Positions 24,018 through 31,791 of a stretch of 64,000 nt of DNA are shown here, piece by piece. The notes beneath the pieces were generated by a model that made no database searches, had not been told where the DNA came from, and saw nothing but the letters and a program-made list of their open reading frames with translations. Location of the stretch: the NCBI RefSeq assembly GCF_036421855.1, contig NZ_JAZGOK010000004.1. One strand, written 5' to 3'. Source of the DNA: Georgenia_B sunbinii. Its GTDB lineage: Bacteria > Actinomycetota > Actinomycetes > Actinomycetales > Actinomycetaceae. Position 1 is the stretch's first letter, and every line of letters starts with the position of its first letter. The position numbers were made by a program, and so were the translations under genes.

Positions 24018-25598
24018 TCATCGCAACGCCGACTCGTCGGCCGCCCGCTGAGCGTCGCCGCTCGGGTCGCTCTGGCCGAGGTCGTCCGCGGTGAGCGGCG
24101 GGGGCGGTGTGTCCCCACCCTTGGCGGCAAGCTGTATCCGCCGCGTCCTCACGAGTGCTGCAATCACGGTGAGGACACTGAGGATCAGTAGAACGAGGGG
24201 GATCGGCTCGAACATCCATCCGAGCCCACCGCTGTCGATGATTGTTGCCCTGCGGAAGCCTGCCTCGGCGAGAGGCCCGACGATGAGCCCGATGACGAGG
24301 GGAGCGGGCGGGAAGCCGTTCTTGATCATGACGTAGCCGAGCATGCCGGCGCCGACCATGACCACCACATCGACGATTGTGCCGCGAACCGCGTAGGCGC
24401 CCACGGCGCTCAGGGCCAAGATCGCCGGCCAGAGATAACGCGTAGGGATACGGGTGATCTGTCCCCAGCCTCGGATTCCGAGTAGGCCGACGATGAGCAT
24501 GACGATGGGGATGATCAGCAGGGCCCAGAAGATCGCGTAGACCAGGTCGCCCGAACCGGTGAACAACTGCGGTCCTGGCTGCAGGCCGTGCACGGTGAGC
24601 GCACCCATGAGGACGGCGGCTGCGGAGTTGCCCGGGATGCCCAGGACGAGGGTGGGCGCGATCGATCCCGGCACAGAGGCGTTGTTGGCGGCCTCCGCAG
24701 CGGTGACGCCGCGCATGTCACCTCGGCCGAACTGCGACTTGTCGCGCGAGACTCGCTTGACCTCGTTGTGCGCGACGAAGGACCCGATGTCGCCACCGGT
24801 GCCCGGGAGCACCCCGACGATGAACCCGATGAACGAGCTGTAAAGGGCGGCAGGCGTCAGCCGGCGAATCTCTTTGCCGGTGAGCTTATAGCTGCCTGGG
24901 CTAAGCGGTACCGCCTTCTTCAGCTTGGCGGCACCTTCGAACCGGGTGAGCGCCTCCGCAACGCCGAAGAGACCGATGAGCACCGGGATGAAGCCGAGGC
25001 CTGCCAGCAGGCTGTTGCTGCCGAAGGTGAACCGCGGGTACCCACCGATGGGATCGATGCCGACCGTGGCGATAAGAAGCCCGAGGAGGCCGCTGAGGAG
25101 GCCCTTGACCATGTGTCCCTCGGACATCGAGGCGATCAGCGCGAGGGCGAACACCGAGAGCATGAAGAACTCGCCTGGACCGAACTTGAGGGCGTACTGG
25201 GCGAGCGTCGGTGCGAAGAAGAGCAGGAGGACCCCGCCGATTAGCCCCCCGACGACGGACGCGATGAGCGAAATCTTCAGAGCCTTGCCACCCTTGCCCT
25301 GCTGGGTCATCGGGTAGCCGTCGAGAAGCGTCGCTGCCGAGGCTGGTGTGCCGGGCATCCTCAGAAGGATGGCCGGAACCGAGCCGGAGTAGACGGTCGC
25401 GAAGTAGATGCCCAGCAGCAGCGTCATGCCGTTGAGGGGTGGGAGCACGAAGGTGAACGGCAGGAGGAGGGCGATCGACATGGTGGTTGTGAGGCCGGGG
25501 ATGGCGCCCACGATGATGCCCGCTACCACTCCGATGATCAGGAACAGCATGGGCTCCCACTGGAGCACCATGGCGAGCCCGTCGAGAGATTCGATCAT
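24018..25598 (-). CDS. tctA: Tripartite tricarboxylate transporter, large permease subunit TctA
   Basis: A 526-residue, highly hydrophobic protein from the ATG at 25598. It carries the conserved GAIPGLTTTMSIALLLPFTF near residue 32 and the second signature GVLPGTGGDIGSFVAHNEVK about residue 260, with about 11-12 membrane segments. TctA is the channel-forming subunit of secondary transporters that take up tri- and dicarboxylates with a periplasmic binding protein. Its start overlaps the tctB stop by ATGA. The C-terminal 30 residues are hydrophilic. The substrate is not predictable. Confidence 0.95.
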   Translation of the reverse strand: MIESLDGLAMVLQWEPMLFLIIGVVAGIIVGAIPGLTTTMSIALLLPFTFVLPPLNGMTLLLGIYFATVYSGSVPAILLRMPGTPASAATLLDGYPMTQQGKGGKALKISLIASVVGGLIGGVLLLFFAPTLAQYALKFGPGEFFMLSVFALALIASMSEGHMVKGLLSGLLGLLIATVGIDPIGGYPRFTFGSNSLLAGLGFIPVLIGLFGVAEALTRFEGAAKLKKAVPLSPGSYKLTGKEIRRLTPAALYSSFIGFIVGVLPGTGGDIGSFVAHNEVKRVSRDKSQFGRGDMRGVTAAEAANNASVPGSIAPTLVLGIPGNSAAAVLMGALTVHGLQPGPQLFTGSGDLVYAIFWALLIIPIVMLIVGLLGIRGWGQITRIPTRYLWPAILALSAVGAYAVRGTIVDVVVMVGAGMLGYVMIKNGFPPAPLVIGLIVGPLAEAGFRRATIIDSGGLGWMFEPIPLVLLILSVLTVIAALVRTRRIQLAAKGGDTPPPPLTADDLGQSDPSGDAQRAADESALR

Positions 25599-26059
25599 GA
25601 GAGCAGCCTTTCGAGTGACGAGAACGGCAGCGGAACGCCGAATGCGACGTAGAAGACATAGAAGTTCGCCAGCGCTAGCCCGACGGGCACGACCACCAAC
25701 AGGAGGGCCGACCGGATGCCCATGAGTAGCATCGTCCCGATCAGCAGGATGATCGTGGCGAAGATGTAGCCGAGCGGTTCGAGCACGAGGGTGTACAGGA
25801 CGAGCATGCCGACGGTGCCCGCTACTCGCAGTGCGTCGCGGCCACGTGGCGGCGCCTCTCCGTTGTCATGCTGCATCGCCAACATCACGGCGAGCACGAT
25901 CATGATCGCGGCGATCAGCCGCGGGTACCCTGCTGCGCCCGGGTCGCTGCCGTCAGCCGACTCATCGAGTCCAGCCATCTGCGCGAAAGTGACGAGCCCT
26001 AGCAGCAGGAAGGCCGCAGCACCGACCAGGTTGGCTCTGCGGGTCTTGAGTGACTCCAT
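25595..26059 (-). CDS. tctB: Tripartite tricarboxylate transporter, small permease subunit TctB
   Basis: A 154-residue protein from the ATG at 26059 with four hydrophobic segments (about 12-28, 47-63, 80-115 split into two, and 118-137). The topology and the PRLIAAIMIVLAVMLAM and LGYIFATIILLIGTMLLMG stretches match TctB. It joins TctA in the membrane. It lies between tctC (upstream) and tctA (overlapping), the standard order for this transporter type. Confidence 0.9.
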   Translation of the reverse strand: MESLKTRRANLVGAAAFLLLGLVTFAQMAGLDESADGSDPGAAGYPRLIAAIMIVLAVMLAMQHDNGEAPPRGRDALRVAGTVGMLVLYTLVLEPLGYIFATIILLIGTMLLMGIRSALLLVVVPVGLALANFYVFYVAFGVPLPFSSLERLLS

Positions 26060-26111
26060 CGTCTGCCCCTAATAGGTGAGGGGGCCGGACGGCTGTCCGG
26101 CCCCGCGGCGG

Positions 26112-27128
26112 TTAGTAGACGTCGTTGATGAGGGTGTCGAAGCGGTCGAACTCGGACTGCATGAAGGTGGTGAAGTCGGCACCGTCCCGGTCGGCAAGGC
26201 CCATTCCCTGAACGACGAGGAACTCCTGGAATTCGTCGGACATCGCGGCCTCCCCCATGCAGTCACGCAGGATCTCGACCCGGTTCTCGGGAGTGCCGGC
26301 CGGGACGACAGTGCCGATCCAGCTGCCCATCACCCAGTCCACGCCCAACTCCTGAAGCGTCGGCACGTCGGGTAGCGCTTCGAATCGCTCGTCCGCCATG
26401 ACGGCCAACCCGGTCATCGCGCCGGCCTCGATCTGCTGGTGCACCTCGCCAGCTGACGGACTCATCGCTTCGACCTGCTCGCCGAGTACTGCCGGGATCA
26501 TCTCGGCAGCGCCGTTGAAGGGTGCGTACTCGGTAAATGGTGTGCCGAGTTCAATGCCGAGGCCTCGCGCGGCAAGGTCCCAAGTCCCGCCGCGCCCGTT
26601 GGTGGCGACGCGGATCGTGTCGCCGTTGTCCAGGCCGGCCTTGAGTTCGTCAAAGCTCTGGTAGGGAGACGAGTCCGAGACCGTGAGTACGGCTGGGTTC
26701 GCCGCAAGCTGCACGATGCCCGCCATGTCGTCCGGGGTAAAGGAGGCGGAGTCAAGGTGCTTGAGTATCGCTAGCTCCGTCGTGGCGGTTCCGACCGTGT
26801 AACCGTCCGGGTCGGCGTCGGCGATGGCCTGGTGCCCGGTGGCGCTGGCCGCGCCGGTGAGGTTGCTGACGACGAAGCGGACACCGCAGGTGTCCTCCGA
26901 CATGGTGGCGAGCTGTCGGCTGATGAGGTCGGTGCCGCCGCCGGCTGCCCACGGCACGATCATCTGGATCTGCTGGCTGGGGAAGTCGTCGTCATCGGAG
27001 CCAGCGGAACCGCCGGCGGCCGAACAGCCAACGAGCGCGATGGCGGTTGCACCAGCAGCGACGAGCGCACCGACCTTGCGGCGGGAGATAGCGGGACGCA
27101 GGTGAGTTGTGATTGCCATGTTATTCAT
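26112..27128 (-). CDS. tctC: Tripartite tricarboxylate transporter substrate-binding lipoprotein TctC
   Basis: A 338-residue protein. Start drawn at the ATG at 27128; the ATG at 27119 is also good because AAGGA precedes it at 8 bases. A lipobox LVGC places the lipidated Cys at residue 35. The mature part is a Bug/TctC binding protein: FPSQQIQMIVPWAAGGGTDLISRQLA is the classical start, where the conserved loop after VPWAAGGGTD contacts a substrate carboxylate. It delivers a carboxylate to TctAB. No substrate-specific residue could be read. First transporter gene of the operon. Confidence 0.95.
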   Translation of the reverse strand: MNNMAITTHLRPAISRRKVGALVAAGATAIALVGCSAAGGSAGSDDDDFPSQQIQMIVPWAAGGGTDLISRQLATMSEDTCGVRFVVSNLTGAASATGHQAIADADPDGYTVGTATTELAILKHLDSASFTPDDMAGIVQLAANPAVLTVSDSSPYQSFDELKAGLDNGDTIRVATNGRGGTWDLAARGLGIELGTPFTEYAPFNGAAEMIPAVLGEQVEAMSPSAGEVHQQIEAGAMTGLAVMADERFEALPDVPTLQELGVDWVMGSWIGTVVPAGTPENRVEILRDCMGEAAMSDEFQEFLVVQGMGLADRDGADFTTFMQSEFDRFDTLINDVY

Positions 27129-27173
27129 CCTTGAATTTGGAGATCGGTGAAGGGGTGATGCGGCGCGAGCGAC

Positions 27174-28190
27174 TCAGCTCTGGGCCTGGAGCGACGACCA
27201 CTCACCGTGCACGATGTTTCGGGGAGTCTGGTCGGCGAGGACTCTTCGCACCTGCTCCACGAGGAGGTCCGCCTGGAAGCGGTGCGAAGCGTTGCTGTTC
27301 CCGCCCACGTGGGGCGTGATGAGCACGTTTGGGAGCCGCCAGAGGGGGTGATCCTCGGGCAGCGGCTCCGGTTCGGTGACGTCGAGAGCGATCATGAGGC
27401 GACCGCGTTCCGCCTCGGCGAGGAGCGCATCGGTATCTACGACAGCACCTTGACCGACGTTGACGAACGTGGCGCCGTCGCGCAGGCGGGCAAGCATGTC
27501 GGCATCGACGAGGCCGGCTGTGGCGGTCGTGAGCGGCAGGGTGCACACCACGGCGTCGGCTGTCGACAGGAGTTCAGCGAGCTCGTCGACGCCGTGCACG
27601 TGCTCACCGGTCGGCAGATCTCGGGCGCGGCGAGCAACCCGCACGATGTCGACGTCGAAGCCGGAGAGCATCCGCGCGACGTTGGCGCCTACACCGCCAT
27701 AGCCGAGCAACAGCACGCGCGAGCCGATGAGACCGGCGGTCCGATGGTTGTTCCACTCGGGCCCCGACTCGAGGAATCCGGGAATTTCGCGCCGGATCGC
27801 CAGCAGCAGGGTGACGGCGAGCTCGGCCGTCGGCTGCTCCATGACGCCGACGGCGTTGCTCAGCACGACGCCGTCGGGGATACACGGCTCCAGGCCCTCG
27901 ATGCCGATCGACGGCGCCTGTGCGAGCCGCGCTCGGGTCGCGGTGGCGAGCGCCGACTTGAGTACGTGAGTGCTCACGTACTGCTCGGTGGTCTTCATCG
28001 CGATGGTGTGAAAGGGGAGCACGACGAGGTCGATGTCGCCGGGCTCGGCGCCCTGGGGCGCACCGTTCTTGAAGGTCCAGTGCACGAGGCGCACCTGCGA
28101 CTCCTCTTCCGGGGTGAGCCGGGCGGCGAGGTCGTCGTAGAAGTGGGAGTACGGCAGCGAGACGGTGATCTCGGGGCTGGTCAGTTCCAC
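27174..28190 (-). CDS. D-2-hydroxyacid dehydrogenase-family protein with Arg-to-Gln change
   Basis: A 338-residue protein. The GTG at 28190 overlaps the end of the amidohydrolase gene and has GGGGAG upstream; further upstream in-frame sequence is antisense to that gene and was not used. NAD-binding motif GYGGVGANVARML lies at about residue 168. The catalytic Glu (DVTEPEPLPEDHPLW) and His (ITPHVGGNS) are present. The usual NxxRGxxVD motif reads NVGQGAVVD (27444-27461 region), replacing the Arg that normally binds the substrate carboxylate. It may therefore use an unusual substrate or have altered activity. Part of the operon with the amidohydrolase and Tct genes. Confidence 0.85.
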   Translation of the reverse strand: MELTSPEITVSLPYSHFYDDLAARLTPEEESQVRLVHWTFKNGAPQGAEPGDIDLVVLPFHTIAMKTTEQYVSTHVLKSALATATRARLAQAPSIGIEGLEPCIPDGVVLSNAVGVMEQPTAELAVTLLLAIRREIPGFLESGPEWNNHRTAGLIGSRVLLLGYGGVGANVARMLSGFDVDIVRVARRARDLPTGEHVHGVDELAELLSTADAVVCTLPLTTATAGLVDADMLARLRDGATFVNVGQGAVVDTDALLAEAERGRLMIALDVTEPEPLPEDHPLWRLPNVLITPHVGGNSNASHRFQADLLVEQVRRVLADQTPRNIVHGEWSSLQAQS

Positions 28191-29761
28191 AGGAAGCTCC
28201 CCTCGAGCGCGGTGCCCATGACTTCGATGGCGGAAATCTCCTCCACCGGCACGGTGAGCGGGTTGGCGGCGAGTACGCACAGGTCGGCGAGGTATCCGCG
28301 CTTGAGGCGGCCAAGCTGGTGCTCGAGTCCGGAGACCCATGCGCCGTGGAGGGTGAACATCTCGAGGGATTCCTGCACGGAGATCGCCTCATGGGCAGCG
28401 AGGATGCGTCCGGTCTTGTTACGGCGGTCGACGAACGCCTGGATAGCCCGGAGCGGCGTGCCGGGCAGTGGCCGGTCAGTACTCCCCACCAGGCGGATGC
28501 CTGCGTCCAGCAGCGTGCGGCCGCGGTAGAGCCAGTCGGCACGGTCAGGGCCAAGGATGTCGGCAAAGTCATGTGCGGAGTCGTGGATGAACGAGGGCTG
28601 CGTGACGATCGTGAGCTGAAGCTGAGCGATCCTGGCGATCTGGTCCGGCCGGATGGCGCCGCCGTGCTCGATGCGATGGCGCGCGGTGCGGTGCGGCGCG
28701 GCTCGGAAGGCCGCTTCGAGGCAGTCCAGGGCGAGATCCATCGCGTCGTCGCCGATCGCGTGGATCGCGAGCTGCCAGCCTGCGGCGTGGCCGTCGATGA
28801 TCGACCTGCGCAGCACCGCGGGGTCCGCCTGCCAGGATCCGCAGTTGTCGGTACCCACGTACGGTTCGGACATCCGCGCCGCTCGCACCATCATGCCGCC
28901 GTCGAGCATGACCTTCTGGGCGCCGATCTGCATGAGACTGCCGGCACCGAAGCCGGTGCGGATGCCGAGATCGAGCCCGAGCTCGAACCTGTCGCTCTCA
29001 TTGGTGGCCACCGGGTGCAGGGTGTCGAAGCTCGGCATGAGCTCAAGGCGGAGGGGGAGGGTCCCTCGCTGCTGGAGCTCGAGGTAGGAGGTGACGTCAA
29101 TGCCGCTCAGTGCGATAAAGCCGCCGATGCCGGCCTCGGTGGACGAGGTGATCCCCTCGCGTCGCGCTGCGAGGCCAGCGGCTTCGACATACCCCGCGAT
29201 CTCGCCGATCCCGTACGGGAGGCGCTGGTCCCGTGCCAGGGACTGCTTCGCCTCGATGAGTGCACCGGCGGCGACGTTGGGGTCGTCCAGTTCGCTGCGG
29301 TCGGCGATGCCGTCCAACACCGCCGTGGAGACGGCGGTGGCGTGGCTGGAGACGTGGCGCGCCCAGACGCGCCGCCCGCCGCCCGCGCGGTCGAGTTCCT
29401 CGGCCGTCAGATGTCGGCCGAACGGGCGCTGGTCATAGCCGACGACGTCGACCCAGGCGTCTGGCGCCACCTTCTGGGCGCCTTGTTCGATGAGCTGCAG
29501 GGCAGCGTCGATGGACTGGGCACCGGAGATGTCGACCGCTGAGAGCCCCTGCCCGGTGAACTGCAGGTGGGTGTGCGAGTCGATAAAGCCGGGCATAATA
29601 GTGCCGCCACCGGCGTCCACCCGCTCGGTCGCTGTGACACCGTTGAGCTCGTCGTCAAAGGCGATGATCCGCCCGCCGGTCACGCCGATGCGCTGAGCCC
29701 GCGGGCGTTCCTCGTCCATCGTGACGACGTCGGCGTTCTCGATGATGAGGTCGATCTTCAT
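28181..29761 (-). CDS. YtcJ-like metal-dependent amidohydrolase
   Basis: A 526-residue protein from the ATG at 29761; a longer frame upstream would run through the preceding gene. It is an amidohydrolase-3 barrel: metal-binding HxH in GFIDSHTHLQF (about residue 65), Lys in KVMLDGGMM (the likely bridging residue), His in LAIHAIGDDAMD, EHGGAI, and the final Asp in VGSTDRPLPGTPL. The end VEEISAIEVMGTALEGSFLWN fits a cytoplasmic enzyme of this family. These enzymes cleave amides, cyclic amides or N-acyl groups. Overlap by four bases with the PaiB-like gene shows tight coupling. The substrate is unknown. Confidence 0.88.
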   Translation of the reverse strand: MKIDLIIENADVVTMDEERPRAQRIGVTGGRIIAFDDELNGVTATERVDAGGGTIMPGFIDSHTHLQFTGQGLSAVDISGAQSIDAALQLIEQGAQKVAPDAWVDVVGYDQRPFGRHLTAEELDRAGGGRRVWARHVSSHATAVSTAVLDGIADRSELDDPNVAAGALIEAKQSLARDQRLPYGIGEIAGYVEAAGLAARREGITSSTEAGIGGFIALSGIDVTSYLELQQRGTLPLRLELMPSFDTLHPVATNESDRFELGLDLGIRTGFGAGSLMQIGAQKVMLDGGMMVRAARMSEPYVGTDNCGSWQADPAVLRRSIIDGHAAGWQLAIHAIGDDAMDLALDCLEAAFRAAPHRTARHRIEHGGAIRPDQIARIAQLQLTIVTQPSFIHDSAHDFADILGPDRADWLYRGRTLLDAGIRLVGSTDRPLPGTPLRAIQAFVDRRNKTGRILAAHEAISVQESLEMFTLHGAWVSGLEHQLGRLKRGYLADLCVLAANPLTVPVEEISAIEVMGTALEGSFLWN

Positions 29762-30396
29762 GTGGAGCTCCGTTCCTCGCTCGAGGCGTCCATGCACTCG
29801 GCGATAACTTGGTCGGCGGTGTCGGGCGACGTGTGAAGGGCAGCGGCGGCGCTGCGCTGGTCGCCGATCGAGCGGTTCTGGCCGAGCTTGGTCTTGACCT
29901 GGAAGCGGCTGACCGGAACGCGGAAGCCGATGATCTGTGGCATGAGCATGTCCATGCGGGCGTGAGCGACCTCGTCCGGCGTCCATGAGATTCCGGTGAC
30001 CGCTCGCAGCTCCTCGTGCACCGCGGTCAGGTCGAGCAGGTGGCGTCGCAGTTCTTCGGAATCGGTCATCACCTGGGCAGGGCCCTCGAGGTGGGCGACC
30101 AGGTAGTTGTACGTGGGCAGTCCCGGAGCGACGTACCAGGCGGGGCTGATGTAGCTCGATGCGCCGTGGAACACCACGATGGTGTTGGCGCCGGCGATGA
30201 GGCCGTCCGACGCGGGGTCGACCCGCGGCATGTGCCCGACGAGTTCGTGCGTGCCGTCGGCGCGCTGCTCCAGCAGGACCGGCATGTGGGAAACCCGAAC
30301 CGGGTCGCCAACGATCAACGTGGCGAGCGGATTGGCCCGCACGAGATCGAGCGCCGACGCACGGTGTGACGCATCAAAGAGGGGATTGACCCACAT
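29758..30396 (-). CDS. PaiB-like FMN-binding protein
   Basis: A 212-residue protein from the ATG at 30396. Begins MWVNPLFDASHRASALDLVR, contains TYNYLVAHLEGPAQV and the characteristic KTKLGQNRSIGDQRS near residue 180. This is the PaiB family, split-barrel FMN-binding proteins first described as negative regulators of Bacillus sporulation and protease genes; their biochemical role is mostly unproven. First gene of the minus-strand operon that runs through the amidohydrolase, dehydrogenase and Tct genes. It is divergent from the MocR gene with only 26 bp between starts. Confidence 0.88.
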   Translation of the reverse strand: MWVNPLFDASHRASALDLVRANPLATLIVGDPVRVSHMPVLLEQRADGTHELVGHMPRVDPASDGLIAGANTIVVFHGASSYISPAWYVAPGLPTYNYLVAHLEGPAQVMTDSEELRRHLLDLTAVHEELRAVTGISWTPDEVAHARMDMLMPQIIGFRVPVSRFQVKTKLGQNRSIGDQRSAAAALHTSPDTADQVIAECMDASSEERSST

Positions 30397-30424
30397 GAAC
30401 TGTCCTAGTACGGTTTGGGACTGT
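30386..30424. promoter_or_regulatory. Shared control region between PaiB-like and MocR genes
   Basis: Only 26 bp separate the two divergent start codons. Two ACTGT copies (30399-30403 and 30420-30424) are direct repeats exactly 21 bp (two helical turns) apart, as is common for MocR-type regulators. For the plus strand, TTGACC (30386-30391) and TACGGT (30409-30414) are 17 bp apart and would give a transcript starting at or next to the GTG at 30423. Confidence 0.55.
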
Positions 30425-31742
30425 GTTGGCAGACGTTCTAAGGAACCTATCGTCCTCGAGTGAACTTGTCGACGCCTTCACGGCGGCGATCCGAGAGGGC
30501 GAGCTCGCCCCGGGGGAGCCGCTGCCGTCGATCCGATCGATCGCCCACACCTCAGGTGTCAGCCCAGGCACTGTCGCGTTGGCGTTCCGCATCATGCGCG
30601 ACCGCGGGATCATCACGACTGCCCAGGGCCGCCGTGCCCGAGTCGCGACCCAGCCGGTGGCTCAACGCTCCGTCGAGCTGCGGATACCCGACGACGCCGT
30701 CAACCTCGCGGTGGTCGGGCCGGATCCGGAGCTGCTGCCGCCGGTCAACAGCGTGCTCGGGCAGCAGCTGTTCCGCCCGAGTCTTTACGACGTCGGGAAC
30801 GTCGAGCCCCACCTGCGATCGGTGATGACCCGGGAGTTCGCGGGCGTGGGCGTCGAGGGGGAGCTCACGGTCACCAATGGCACGCTGGACGCACTGGAGC
30901 GGATCATCCTCGCCCGGTTCAAGCCCGGTGCCAGCGTCATCGTCGAGGATCCCTGCTGGAGCACGTCGCTCGGTCTGCTACGACTCACCGGGCTCAATAT
31001 CGTCGGCGCACCAGTCGACGACGAGGGGATCACCGAGCAGGGGCTCAAGGCGGCGCTCGAGTCGCGGTACATCTCGGCCATTCTCCTGACGCCCCGCGCG
31101 CAGAACCCCTACGGCAGCGCGCTGACCCCCGGTCGTGCGGCGGCACTGCGCCAGATCCTCGACGAGTACCCGCATGTCGTCGTCATCGAGGATGACCACG
31201 CGGGTCTGGTCTGCGACGTGCCGGCAGTGACGCTCACCGGGGGCCGAAACGGTTACGCAGTCATTCGGTCGATGAACAAGGCACTCGGACCCGATCTTCG
31301 GATCGCGGTGATGATGAGCGACCCGAGCACCGCCGATGCCGTGCAACGGCGCATGCTGCTCGGCCCCGGATGGGTCAGTCATTTCGTGCAACGACTTATC
31401 GCCACCATGCTCGAGGACCCGGTGACCATCTCCGCCATCAATCACGCTCGCGAACAGTACGCATCACGGCGGGAAGCATTTCTCGCCGCGCTCAGCCGCC
31501 ACGGCATCCATGCACATGGCCGTTCGGGCCTCAATGTCGCCATCCCGGTTCCTGATGAGACGGCAGCCGTGTCGCGCCTCCTGATACGCGGCTGGGCTGT
31601 CCGGGGTGGTACCCCGTTCAGACTCTCGAGCGGACCCTTCGTGCGGATCTGCACGTCGACCCTTCGGCCCGACCAGGGCGAGCAGCTCGCGGCGGCGATC
31701 GCTGACGTCCTCGCCCCCGGCCGCCAAGTCGCGACCCCCTAG
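30423..31742 (+). CDS. MocR/GntR-type regulator with aminotransferase domain
   Basis: A 439-residue protein from a GTG at 30423. The winged helix N-terminus (residues 1-75; PLPSIRSIAHTSGVSPGTVA is the recognition region) is joined to a fold-type I aminotransferase domain. The PLP-binding Lys lies in SMNKALGPDLRIA (about residue 286) and the aromatic/Asn motif in TPRAQNPYG. MocR proteins sense a PLP-linked amino compound or vitamin and control adjacent genes. Here it is divergent from the PaiB-amidohydrolase-Tct operon and 49 bp upstream of the dehydrogenase gene, both probable targets. Similar in layout to PtsJ-like members. Confidence 0.9.
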   Translation: MLADVLRNLSSSSELVDAFTAAIREGELAPGEPLPSIRSIAHTSGVSPGTVALAFRIMRDRGIITTAQGRRARVATQPVAQRSVELRIPDDAVNLAVVGPDPELLPPVNSVLGQQLFRPSLYDVGNVEPHLRSVMTREFAGVGVEGELTVTNGTLDALERIILARFKPGASVIVEDPCWSTSLGLLRLTGLNIVGAPVDDEGITEQGLKAALESRYISAILLTPRAQNPYGSALTPGRAAALRQILDEYPHVVVIEDDHAGLVCDVPAVTLTGGRNGYAVIRSMNKALGPDLRIAVMMSDPSTADAVQRRMLLGPGWVSHFVQRLIATMLEDPVTISAINHAREQYASRREAFLAALSRHGIHAHGRSGLNVAIPVPDETAAVSRLLIRGWAVRGGTPFRLSSGPFVRICTSTLRPDQGEQLAAAIADVLAPGRQVATP

Positions 31743-31791
31743 TTCCCACACCACACCACACCACACGACGAGCACGCCTGGAGGGCGACAC

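Noticed and set aside
31744..31765. CCACA direct repeat before the aldehyde dehydrogenase gene as a regulatory element
   Set aside because: It is a short simple-sequence run. No dyad or promoter overlap supports a function.
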